Shown: one piece after another, positions 11,801 to 20,419 of the stretch
Position numbering within the stretch: position 1 is the first letter of the stretch
Layout of the letters: each line of letters opens with the position of its first letter
DNA from: Protonemura montana
Lineage: Eukaryota; Arthropoda; Insecta; Plecoptera; Nemouridae
DNA length: 64,000 nt
Reading direction: 5' to 3'
NCBI GenBank assembly: GCA_947568835.1
Contig: OX387602.1
Coordinates: 248,001-312,000, forward strand
Made by a program: the position numbers and the translations under genes
The notes under the pieces: model-generated
Databases searched by the model: none
Told to the model about the DNA's origin: nothing
What the model saw: the letters and a program-made list of their open reading frames with translations, nothing else

Positions 11801-12625
11801 AGGGCAAGCGAACCCGACACGCCCGGCATCCTTCAGACGACTTCATTCTGGCATCCAATGAGAGCCAGCCAGTGGCTGCAAAGCCATCGAGCTCAGGTAA
11901 CCTGGATAGAGCATAGGATCTATCCAGCTGATCTCAAATAACCTGGAAAGAGCATAGGATCCAGCCAGCTGATCTCAAATAACCTGGATAGAGCATAGGA
12001 TCCAGCCAGCTGATCTCAAATAACCTGGATAGAGCATAGGATCCAGCCAGCTGATCTCAAATAACCTGGATAGAGCATAGGATCCAGCCAGCTGATCTCA
12101 AATAGAGCATGGATAGAGCATAGGATCCAGCCAGCTGATCTCAAATAACCTGGATAGAGCATAGGATCCAGCCAGCTGATCTCAAATAACCTGGATAGAG
12201 CATAGGATCCAGCCAGCTGATCTCAAATAACCTGGATAGAACATAGGATCCAGCCAGCTGATCTCAAATAACCTGGATAGAGCATAGGATCCAGCCAGCT
12301 GATATAATTTAAGCCTGTCCATCCATTGTTGGCCACAGGTAGGAATCCCAAAATCTGAGTTGTCTTTGATTTCAATTCTTATTTGAAAGTTTTTACTTTA
12401 GCAAATTTGAACCAGTCAAGTGGTGAAAACTGATACAGGGACTGCTGCGATGGTGGCCTCAGCTTGAAAGTCTGTATGCTTTGTCTTGCAGACCGTGTTG
12501 AAGATGGTGGTCAGCAAGTGATGGTCTTGCCTCCAGCATCTGGTGCAGCTAACACTGATCCTCTCAGCTCCCTAGACCCGTACTGGAGAGTTAAACAAAA
12601 CGAGCGAAGTCACCTCACTGAGTAG
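2818..12625 (+). CDS. PTPN23: HD-PTP / PTPN23 orthologue, 3' part (5' end outside window)
   Basis: HD-PTP is an ESCRT-associated Bro1-family protein on endosomes with a C-terminal tyrosine-phosphatase-like domain. Exons: 2818-3020, 3188-3360, 3715-3883, 4363-6700, 7873-8039, 8137-8280, 8353-8481, 9245-9423, 9494-9662, 11298-11433, 11705-11896, 12492-12625 (stop TAG). All phases join, giving about 1,376 residues here. Exons 1-3 encode the end of the coiled-coil V domain (EQNLAAQANVLAALTEAN). Exon 4 is a Q/G/Y/S-rich low-complexity region where the human protein is Pro-rich. Exons 5-10 encode the PTP domain (KNRCADVLPYD, DDYINAS, P-loop HCIAGVGRTG). The last exon ends with DPLSSLDPYWRVK, close to the human C-terminus. 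The BRO1 domain must lie upstream of base 1. The acceptor of the 11705 exon is the least certain junction. The homology is from recognition of the family; catalytic state is discussed separately. Confidence 0.93.
3373..3690. repeat. 41-bp minisatellite, first array (HD-PTP intron)
   Basis: About eight copies of a 41-bp unit containing catAGGATCCAGCCAGCTGATC fill nearly the whole intron between the exons ending at 3360 and starting at 3715. The same unit recurs in the last intron of this gene at 11,897-12,303. Confidence 0.95.
3890..4090 (+). mobile_element. Truncated SINE body/tail (same family as 28,966-29,310)
   Basis: The sequence from cactcgccttgcttatcaac to atcatcatccactcat is nearly identical to 29,108-29,305. 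It includes the hairpin-forming core cgtccttcggaagggacg and the GGTTAGG-containing end. It starts within ten bases of the splice donor at 3884. The 5S-like head is absent, so this copy is 5'-truncated. Confidence 0.8.
4118..4312. repeat. 12-bp pyrimidine-rich minisatellite
   Basis: About 16 copies of cctcctgtaacc just upstream of the exon starting at 4363. The tract is pyrimidine-rich on the coding strand. The repeat opens long frames on the minus strand that are artefacts. Confidence 0.92.
5158..5745 (+). repeat. Coding minisatellite, 39-bp unit (13 residues)
   Basis: About 15 copies of a 39-bp unit encode SGGSQVQTGYSNQ and near variants (Ala for Ser, Phe for Tyr). Unit length is a multiple of three, so copy-number change keeps frame. 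The high DNA identity suggests recent expansion. Confidence 0.92.
6383..6640 (+). repeat. Coding minisatellite, 30-bp unit (10 residues)
   Basis: Eight copies of a 30-bp unit encode NQGPAGSQVA and NQGQVSSQPA variants near the end of the long HD-PTP exon, just before a charged stretch (EEEPTKVKLE). Confidence 0.9.
7010..7742. repeat. 91-bp minisatellite in HD-PTP intron
   Basis: Eight copies of a 91-bp unit (tgtccagtgcaaataatcac at its start) with almost no divergence, apart from one 2-base shortened copy near 7,270. The array ends about 130 bases before the exon at 7873. The stretch 6,701-7,009 before it is AT-rich intron with nothing recognised. Confidence 0.95.
8511..9226. repeat. 78-bp minisatellite filling HD-PTP intron
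   Basis: Nine copies of a 78-bp unit (gggcatggtgcaagcatgga at its start) occupy nearly all of the 763-base intron between the exons ending at 8481 and starting at 9245. Because 78 is a multiple of three, long open frames exist on both strands; they are not genes. Confidence 0.95.
9755..10106 (-). mobile_element. Non-LTR retrotransposon 3' fragment (RT C-terminal tail)
   Basis: The minus strand encodes MMQDLGWETLEEQRKAARMM, YKIISG and, further on, FLGASIMEWNQL. This matches the pattern that ends many CR1/L2/Jockey-type polymerases (LGW-x-LEERR, IxxWNxLP). Only the last ~115 codons remain, inside an HD-PTP intron and antisense to the gene. Confidence 0.75.
10129..10285 (-). mobile_element. tRNA-derived SINE, copy A
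   Basis: Read on the minus strand, 10,172-10,244 is tRNA-like: AGCTCAATGGTTCAGAGC resembles a D-arm/A box and GGTTCGAGTCC is a B box. The anticodon stem and T stem carry mismatches, so it is not a functional tRNA. The tRNA-like core sits between inverted arms cgtctcaaaaa (10,158) and tttttgagacg (10,251). Confidence 0.75.
10290..10612 (-). mobile_element. tRNA-derived SINE, copy B with longer body
   Basis: Second copy with the same tRNA-like core (10,503-10,575) and the same inverted arms at 10,488 and 10,582. Its body after the core reaches to about 10,290; the segment with ttgcaatttaaat is also seen after copy C at 26,9xx. Copies A and B lie head to tail. Confidence 0.7.
10709..11223. mobile_element. 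TIR-type element remnant in HD-PTP intron
   Basis: The left end reads aaggttgccata and the right end is its inverse (tatggcaaccct), with gcgggac/gtcccgc repeats inside each end. A run of 21 C followed by A bases lies at 10,798-10,826. No transposase frame and no clear target duplication were seen, so the class is uncertain. Confidence 0.5.
11897..12303. repeat. 41-bp minisatellite, second array (last HD-PTP intron)
   Basis: About ten copies of the same 41-bp unit as at 3,373-3,690. The array starts exactly at the splice donor: the first unit reads gtaacctggatagagcatag, so its first bases are the donor GT. The remaining intron to 12,491 holds nothing recognised. Confidence 0.95.
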
Positions 12626-12860
12626 CTCATGATTTCAGATCATGTTTCAGTTTGGTTCCATGCGTAGATATTTATTAAAATGAATTATTGTATTGTTCGA
12701 TGTCTGTATGATGGATATTATAAGGGTTGGAATTTTCCTGTGATGCTGGTATTAAAGATGAGTTGACTTACATATCTTATTTGCTGAATCTTTTGTCTGC
12801 AGTGTTTCTTTCTGCTGTCAGTTTCATTCTTATCACTAAATCTTTATTTAATAAAGACTC

Positions 12861-12975
12861 GGCCATGGAACGCTATCACGTGCTATCACGGCGCCAGCTG
12901 GCGCTTGCCATGGAGGAAGAGATAAAGATGTCTCTGATTCAGCGCATTGAAAACTTCCGCTGCTCGTTGGTATTG
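12861..12975 (+). other. Possible orphan coding exon, unidentified
   Basis: A GC-rich block in AT-rich DNA encodes MERYHVLSRRQLALAMEEEI and further charged/helical residues, ending at a possible donor (ttg|gtattg). A possible acceptor precedes it (aataaag). I do not recognise the protein and found no partner exon. It could be an exon of an overlapping gene, an extra HD-PTP 3' exon, or a remnant. The surroundings 12,626-14,700 are AT-rich with no other gene. Confidence 0.25.
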
Positions 12976-14700
12976 TTGATTCCCCCGTTTTAAGAGCATG
13001 CTCGGTGCTTAAACTCTACTTGATGTGTTGCTTTCATAGGCAAACAATTTAATTTAATTTAGTGTAATTCATCATAGAATAGTTACTGTCTTACCAAAGA
13101 AGAATTTTTCAAATAGCCACTTTTTTGACACAACTAAATTTCTGTTTTGATTTCTGTACTGAATTTTTTCCTGGGATTATGACTCTATTCTGAGCTAGCA
13201 TCATGAAAACAGCGCTGCTTAACGCAGGTAAAATTGATTTTTATCGGAGCTTTCTCAATGAGCTCAGGTGTCTACTTTTTGTCCCATTGACCACACAAAA
13301 CTTGCAACTGTCATATAATTTATTAACACATTTAGCTGAGCTGGAAATTAATTTTCACCCATCTGGAATATGCAAGTTTTTGTAAAGCTTCAATATTTCA
13401 AATTTTAATTCCACTAAACAAACGACGTACCTTGGTGCTCAGCGACGACACTTTTCCTCCAATGGCCAATTCAAGAAAATATCATTTCATCCTCAACATG
13501 CTAGTTAGGCTTGCAGAAATAATTGCTAGTTCTTTATTATCAGGTCATGCATTGCTGAAAGTGCAGAACTTTTTGGCGCGAGTGGACAATTTTTGGACTC
13601 TCACTGAGTCAGACCCATATAATAATAATAATTAATAATAATTGTTGTAGATGTATTGTATAGATTTGAATAAATATTGTCTATATTTATATCTATATTT
13701 GAATAGATATAGAATTGTATAGATTTAGTAATATTTTCATAAAGGAACGGGTTGCCTGAGAAAGTTTTTGAAAACAGGCCACCAGTTAAATTATTTAGGA
13801 AGAGAGTGTTAGAATTAAGTTAGAATTTAGGTTATTATTAAGTAAATGTGTTAATATAAGTCAATGTGCCACCGAATATGTACTAATTATTCTAAGCATA
13901 AATAAAGTTTTCATTCAATTTGAAAGGGACAAAGACATGAAGGGTGCTAATAAGCAGTAAGAGGTTTTAGTGCCATATAGTTGCGCAAAGAAATAAACTC
14001 ACGGACACTGGGTAGGAATGTAACCTATTGCAGCAGATGAAGAGATGTACCCCTATGATGTTTTGGCTGCTGTCTTGTCTTGTTCACCTGTTAGAAACAG
14101 CCGATAGATTTTTACTTGAATGTACTCGACGACTGATTGATTCGGATAGGTGTACCTCTATGACTGATAAATATCTTTACTATCTCACCTGAACAAGGAA
14201 GAAACCATTTGCTTTTGTGCTCTTACCTTTTTATAATTTCTGAGTGCTATATTTCAGCTTTTCATGCTTTTCATTTAGCTTTGCTTCAATTTTTGGTACT
14301 TGCATTAAGCTCATTTATTTTCAAACTTCTATTTTAGTTCTAGCTTATAATTTAAAGCGTGTAAAATGGTTTCTTTCCGCAAACTTTTCCTGGGTCGTGC
14401 CTAGTTTGGAAGATATTGATGTATGGTCACTAAAAAGTTAAATAAGAACTTCATCAGAAGAAAGTTTTTATGTGTATTTAGTTATGGTTTAATTAGCTTT
14501 TAGTTTTATCCTGACAGTTTTCTGTAAAATAAAATCAATATGAAAAAATGAAAAAATGATTTGAACGAGCTGCAGTTATGAATACAAACCTCACATGCAA
14601 TCTAGTTGTGGTTTTCCAAGACCCCTCTCACTCCCATGCAATTCTGAGTATAGTTCAGAATTCCAATTTCGAAGAATTGCAGTCTCGCAAAATTAGTATT

Positions 14701-14732
14701 CACGGGCCATGAATGGCGATTCATGGCCCGTG
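14701..14732. other. Perfect 13-bp-stem hairpin
   Basis: cacgggccatgaa and ttcatggcccgtg are exact inverse copies separated by the six bases tggcga. It lies 28 bases left of the target duplication of the hAT element at 14,768. Confidence 0.8.
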
Positions 14733-15404
14733 ACAAAAGACTATCTTGACAAGTTGACCCTTGTTACCAGGGACCCGAACCGAAATGATTAAAGGTTCTG
14801 GTTCCGGTTCCTAATTTTTTCAAATTAGGGTTCTGGTTCTGGTTCCGGTTTTACGTTTTTAAAGGTTCCGGTTTCGGTTCCGGTTCCATATTGTGAAGAG
14901 GGGTTCCGGTTCCGGTTCCGGTTCCTAATTTTCTCAAATAAGGGTTCTGATTCCGGCTTTAATTATAAAAAGGTTCCGGTTCCACTTAATAAATAAAGCG
15001 TTATTTTTTTTAAATTTTGCTGTTGTACAGGTTCAAGTTTTAGTGGTTTTTACTTTTTAGTGACACTTAGTTTTGTTTTTCCATCTGCCAGGGACAGGTC
15101 TTTTACCTCACATTGGGTTTTTAAGCACACGAAGCCAGTTGCATAAAAGATAGGAGTGTAACGAAGTCGTAGTAATTTTTTTGATTCAATTTCTCTGCAC
15201 CAGTAGAGGTACAGAGTACTACTAGTACGGAGTAAAAAAGGCAGGCTAGTCCATCTCTATAAGACAAAGCATGCTCGACAAGGGGTTAGTTTGTTTGAGG
15301 CTATCAAGTAAAAAATGTAAAGAAATGGATTTACGGTTACACTCTGATGGGGACAGGCAAAGGGTTATTTAACACTAGACATAAAATTAACTATAAACTG
15401 GATA

Positions 15405-15573
15405 TTATCGGAAAATTGTCAGGACTGCTCAAACCTCTGAAAAAGTAACTAGTATATGTTGCGAAACGTCGGGAAATTTAGTAGCCCTTTACTTAGCATT
15501 CAAAACCCAGTTCAAATAGTTTTTCTAAAAACTTGTGCTAAGGATAAATTAAATAGACATGAGTCTAAAAACC
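15405..15573 (+). mobile_element. Small hammerhead-bearing element, copy 1
   Basis: About 169 bp, shared with 31,150-31,321 (inverted), 61,480-61,652 and, truncated, 55,372-55,437. It runs from ttatcggaaaattgtcagg to gagtctaaaaaccat and contains a hammerhead-like motif near its start. Its size and ribozyme suggest a retrozyme-like or Penelope-like derivative. Confidence 0.65.
15418..15467 (+). ncRNA. Hammerhead ribozyme-like motif, copy 1 (degenerate)
   Basis: The order GTC, short stem I (AGG/CCT), CTGA-AAA, stem II (GTAAC/GTTGC), GAAAC is that of a type I hammerhead. The core G after CTGAN is A in this copy, so it is probably inactive. Confidence 0.55.
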
Positions 15574-15925
15574 ATGGATAAACCAACTTTTCAAAATTAT
15601 AAAAGGGGGCCCACCTATGCGGGTTGTGAGCTTTATAGGGCATTGCCGGCGGATCTTCAAATCAAAAAGGACAAGAAATTCAAAATTGTGCTCAAGAATT
15701 TTCTACTTAAAAAATGTTTTTATACTATAAAAGATTTTTTATTGTATAAGGTAGAGACAATGATAAATTGTAGTTTAAATGTAAATATTATAGTACCTAA
15801 AAATGTTGCTATGGATACATAAGACGTATATGTTGTTTAATTGTTGGTCACCTAAATGTAATACTTTGAACTTTCCAAATGGCACGATGTGTTTAAACGG
15901 AATAAAAAACATTATTATTATAATT
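15574..15925 (+). mobile_element. Non-LTR retrotransposon 3' end fragment
   Basis: The frame encodes LYRALPADLQIKKDKKFKIV, LKNFLLKKCFYTIKDF, matching the usual end of Jockey/CR1-type polymerases (xxLPxxI...FKxxLKxxLL). An AT-rich 3' end with ATT repeats follows to about 15,925. Only the tail remains. The same ending (KEFLTTNVFYTFNEF) is seen at 20,420-20,520 on the minus strand. Confidence 0.7.
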
Positions 15926-15994
15926 ATTATTGTAACCACGATTTCGCCAACACTGAGCTAAAGTCTCAACGAGTATGATTTGCATCCCTCCTTT

Positions 15995-17940
15995 CATAGT
16001 TGGGGAAGGATCTTTTAAAAAGATCGCGATCGTGCGATCGCGATCCTTTTTTAAGTGATCTTCGAACTGATCGCGATCTTTTTTGTGTAACACGATCTTT
16101 TAATTTGATCGCGATCGAATTTTTTACGATCTTTCAAAAGATCATTTTAAAAGATCGTTTTAAAAGATCAAGATCGTTTGCACAGTCGTTCCTTTTTTAT
16201 GTTTATAGTTGAACAACACTTGGCAATTGAAATTTGAGCACGATCGTTTCATTTCCATAATCATTTCTTGCTGGGTTGTTGGACAAAAATGTACGCTGGA
16301 AACCCATTAGCCTCAACTCTCTCATCCTTTCCATGTAAATCGTAGGCGACGATCGAAAATATTGAGTCTAGCAGTTCTTATTTCGAAAAGATACTAACAC
16401 GGGTATTAGCACTTAGCAGTAAGAGATGTGTTTGCATTTTCGAATCGAGCTTTAGCTGGATATTGGTGATTGACTCATTCGGAATGAGCTGTGTGTGCGC
16501 TCAGGGGCGGATCTAAGACTCAAAAGGCTGTCAGCAAACCTTTCCAATGGGCCCTTGTTGGTAGGTGGTGAGGGGGGGGGGGGGGGGGGGTTTTATGCCA
16601 AAAATCCTAAACGGCAATACATTCCATCAAGCATAAAATTCGTCGTAAATGTTCTATTTTGCCTACAATTTCTCATTCAGTAACTAGAAAAAATCCACCC
16701 TATACGTAGTTGTCTTTGTTCCATACTGTCGCGTTGCTTTGTCGGCGCTGACCGACAAAGGGTAGAAGCGCGATAAGCGAGTCGATGGTACTCGATGGAG
16801 TCGATGGTCAAGAGAACCTACGAATACGCTGCTAGCCAAGCTAACGACCTAACGTTACAAGTTACAGTTCGCAGGTTGAGTTTTCTGCTGAAATTTCATA
16901 ACATTTCTCTATCACCGATGTCAACCATTGATAATATTTCTCACATTTTTCGTATATAAGGTGTTCTAAACTTACTTTTAATTTCATCGAATAAGGCACG
17001 GTTGTACCACTGAGAATTTCCACCCACTCGTTGCTCCCGCTTGGTCGAAGCAAGCCGTGTTTATTTTTATTTTTTTTTAATTTAATGAGTTCGATTGATT
17101 CGGGTGACGGAGACAAAGTGGTCAATCACGATTTCGCGGCCACGGAGACCAATGCTCTGCCGTGGGAAAATTTAAAGAAATTCTTTTTTCTCCACGAGGG
17201 AAATGTTCCCGATCTTGGGGTGGTTTTCAAAGTAAAGTGTTTATTGTGGATGCCGGTGCATAAGGAAATTGCAGCTAACAGCACCAACTCTTCAAATTTG
17301 AAAAGGTACATGAAGGTAAGAGTGAATGGCCAGAGCATTTTAACAATACATCCTAAACTTTTTCCGATAAACGGTAGGTAACGATATGAACATTATGAAC
17401 TCTTCGTGGGACCCAATCGGTGTTTTCAACGTACCTTCTAGTTCCCCGAGGTTTGAAATAGTTTGACACTTACAGCATTCGCGATTAAACGTAGGAAACA
17501 CCATTGCACGCCGATATGCGTGCACAATCTCGCTTTTTAGACCTTACAAGCTCAAAAAAATCTTCATCAATGTTAACCTCAACGATTGATATACATGTAA
17601 CGATATTAAAAAGCGAGTAACCACGATAAATATCGAAATTAAATTTCATACGACAGTGGCTCCACTTAACGTGATGTTCCGATAATCTGCATTTTTGTCG
17701 GTAAGGTGGCCATTTGGCGGCCATCTTTCACGCAGAGACTGTAACATTAACTTTGTTTCTCTACCTAATTGATCACAAGATTTTTTTTCGAAAACGATCT
17801 TGATCTTTTATAGAAACGAATTTGAATTTGATCGTAAAAAAAAAACGATCGCGAACTTCGATCTTCGATCGCGATCGTTTTTTGACGACGATCTTGATCT
17901 TTTTAAAAGATCGATTTCAAAACGATCTTCCCCAACTATG
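15995..17940. mobile_element. hAT-like DNA transposon 2, nested in transposon 1
   Basis: The inverted ends CATAGTTGGGGAAG are flanked by the perfect 8-bp duplication CCTCCTTT (15,987-15,994 and 17,941-17,948). Subterminal regions are dense in GATC and GATCGCGATCG motifs on both sides, as expected for transposase binding sites. It carries a BED-finger exon remnant. Removing it leaves an outer element of about 1.9 kb. Confidence 0.9.
17085..17315 (+). pseudogene. BED-type zinc-finger exon of hAT transposase, decayed
   Basis: 77 codons from ATG to a donor-like gtaaga. The sequence has WENLKKFFF, VKCLLWMPVHK and NSSNLKRYMK, the layout of a BED finger that opens many hAT transposases (Cx2C, then SNLKRH). 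The second Cys is Trp and the His is Tyr, so zinc binding is likely lost. No RNase-H-like core was found in the element. Confidence 0.65.
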
Positions 17941-18775
17941 CCTCCTTTATGAGGTCTCTTATGAGTTAAGACACATCTTACGGACATTATGAAACAGGAC
18001 AAATTCCAGAAATTGCGAAAACTCGACCAAACTGGCTGGTCGCTCGGATCTGTTCGTTATACAATCTAACATACGCTAGCATATTATGAAACAAGCTATT
18101 ACCCGCGCTGGCCCACGAGTGAGTCGAGTCGGCAGGATACGAGGATTATAGCTTATCAGATATAAAACAAAGTAGCTGGCTGCTAGGGCACCACCAAAGA
18201 ACGCTTCTCAGAGCGGTGTGGTCATTTATAAAGAAATACTCTCGAAAATGCCTTGTGTTTTCCCCAAACAAAATTGTGGATACAAGATGAGTCAATGGAT
18301 GTTTTCGGAACAAACCAGTGAAACATTTTTTTTTCGTGTGGAAAAATTAAAAACAAAAAAGTTGTAAACATAATAAGCAAATAATTTTAATCTGAATTTC
18401 TGAAATCTCAATATAACTTCGGAACCTTTATGGAACCTTTAAGGAACCGAAAAGAACCCATGATTTAATAAGGGTTCCGGTTCCGGTTCCGGTTCTTGGA
18501 AATTAATAATAAAGGTTCTGGTTCCGGTTTCGGTTCCAAGAAAATACGGGTTTTTTCGGGTTCCGGTTCCGGTTTCGGTTCCGGTTCGGGTCCCTGCTTG
18601 TTACTATCATGCTGGCAGGTTTCTCTTCAGACAGATGACAACTTTTACCAACTTTTATGTTAGGTTTGACACCGACGTCCTTGACAATGTTCTTACCCTG
18701 CTCTTCTGTATTGATGGGGAAGATGCTCATAAGTTTTTTTATTAATTATAATTTATAATTATATATATAAATTAG

Positions 18776-18997
18776 TTATAATTTGTTTTGCTCTCGCAAC
18801 ACTCTCGCCATGTCGTGAACGTTCATTTCGTCGACTTCTTGTCCCTGTACCGAGTTTTTGATCGCTAAATCCGGACGATTTGACTCGACCACGGGAATGT
18901 GCGTGTTTTCGTCGCAGTCATAAATACCTGGGGGCAACGGCTCCCGGTTCCCAAAATCTACCAACCCTCTCATTCCGAGTCTGTCCCTATCGTTCAT
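18776..18997 (-). CDS. Unidentified 73-codon ORF
   Basis: A GC-richer ORF starts MNDRDRLGMRGLVDFGNREP and has NDRPD-like acidic/basic composition with no recognised domain. It is followed on the same strand, after an AT-rich gap of about 45 bases, by a second small ORF starting MSIFPINTEEQGKN at 18,730 that was cut by the hAT insertion at 14,768-18,604. Origin unknown: host gene fragment or a mobile/viral remnant are both possible. The rest of 18,605-19,104 shows nothing else. Confidence 0.2.
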   Translation of the reverse strand: MNDRDRLGMRGLVDFGNREPLPPGIYDCDENTHIPVVESNRPDLAIKNSVQGQEVDEMNVHDMARVLREQNKL

Positions 18998-19104
18998 TAT
19001 AAGGATGTGATCAGAAGATTATCACTAAAAAAGTTTAAACAAAGCACCTGGGCAGAAATAGCGCACCGGAAGTTGCCAACACGAGGTACCTAGCAACTAC
19101 ACTG

Positions 19105-20277
19105 CACTGGGTCAGGTATTGGATGAGTGACCATCATACACATGACCAGTTCTGTTCGGGAGAGAGGTTGGAGGGATGAAAGTTAAGCAACACTGCGCTG
19201 GGTCAGGTATTGGATGGGTGACCGTCATACACATGACCAGTTCTGTTCGGGAGAGAGGTTGGAGGGATGAAAGTTAAGCAACACTGCGCTGAGTCAGGTA
19301 TTGGATGAGTGACCATCATACACATGACCAGTTCTGTTCGGGAGAGAGGTTAGAGGGATGAAAGTTAAGCAACACTGCGCTGAGTCAGGTATTGGATGAG
19401 TGACCATCATACACATGACCAGTTCTGTTCGGGAGAGAGGTTAGAGGGATGAAAGTTAAGCAACACTGCGCTGGGTCAGGTATTGGATGAGTGACCATCA
19501 CACACATGACCAGTTCTGTTTGGGAGAGAGGTTAGAGGGATGAAAGTTAAGCAATACTGCGCTGGGTCAGGTATTGGATGGGTGACCATCATACACATGA
19601 CCAGTTCTGTTCGGGAGAGAGGTTGGAGGGATGAAAGTTAAGCAACACTGCGCTGAGTCAGGTATTGAATGGGTGCAACCATCATACACATGACCAGTTC
19701 TGTTCGGGAGAGAGGTTGGAGGGATGAAAGTTAAGCAACACTGCGCTGGGTCAGGTATTGGATGGGTGACCATCATCACATGACCAGTTCTGTTCAGGAG
19801 AGAGGTTGGAGGGATGAAAGTTAAGCAACACTGCGCTGAGTCAGGTATTGGATGAGTGACCATCATACACATGACCAGTTCTGTTCGGGAGAGAGGTTGG
19901 AGGGAAAAAGTTAAGCAACACTGCGCTGAGTCAGGTATTGAATGGGTGCAACCATCATACACATGACCAGTTCTGTTCGGGAGAGAGGTTGGAGGGATGA
20001 AAGTTAAGCAACACTGCGCTGGGTCAGGTATTGGATGGGTGACCATCATCACATGACCAGTTCTGTTCAGGAGAGAGGTTGGAGGGATGAAAGTTAAGCA
20101 ACACTGCGCTGAGTCAGGTATTGGATGAGTGACCATCATACACATGACCAGTTCTGTTCGGGAGAGAGGTTGGAGGGATGAAAGTTAAGCAACACTGCGC
20201 TGGGTCAGGTATTTGATGGGTGACCATCATACACATGACCAGTTCTGTTCGGGAGAGAGGTTGGAGGGATGAAAGTT
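19105..20277. repeat. 91-bp minisatellite with a 5S rRNA-like core
   Basis: About 13 copies of a 91-bp unit. Each contains gaaagttaagcaacactgcg and ggtattggatgggtgacc, which resemble the internal control region of 5S rRNA genes (AAGTTAAGC and GGATGGGTGACC). The remainder (catcatacacatgaccagtt, ctgttcgggagagaggttgg) matches the SINE at 28,966-29,100. One copy carries a 2-base deletion. Confidence 0.9.
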
Positions 20278-20312
20278 AGTACAGCAACACCACTCGCCTT
20301 GCTTATTTATTT
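20278..20312 (+). mobile_element. Short SINE fragment after the 5S-like array
   Basis: gaaagttagtacagcaacac and cactcgccttgcttat match the join between 5S-like head and body in the SINE at 29,086-29,125. It shows that the 91-bp array grew from the head of this SINE. Confidence 0.65.
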
Positions 20313-20419
20313 ATTATTTATTTATTTATTTGTATCTGTTAATTTATACATTGCTTAAACAATGATTAACGTTGTCAATATTTTTGCGATATCATATTGA
20401 TCACACAGTCATATCATAC

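Larger units (their letters stand above)
14768..18596. mobile_element. hAT-like DNA transposon 1 (outer)
   Basis: The ends are inverted repeats CAGGGACCCGAACCG (14,768 and, inverted, 18,582-18,596), flanked by the perfect 8-bp duplication CTTGTTAC (14,760-14,767 and 18,597-18,604). An 8-bp duplication with CAGGG ends is typical of the hAT superfamily. Both ends carry many GGTTCC/GGAACC subterminal hexamers (14,790-15,000 and 18,420-18,590). The interior carries a hammerhead element, a non-LTR tail and a second hAT element; no transposase of its own was seen. Confidence 0.88.

Noticed and set aside
16862..17724. Minus-strand frames in the inner hAT element
   Set aside because: Opposite to the BED-finger exon and without transposase motifs; treated as shadows.
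19105..20277. Tandem 5S rRNA genes
   Set aside because: Only the internal promoter-like part is similar; the 5' and 3' strands needed for the 5S fold are absent.
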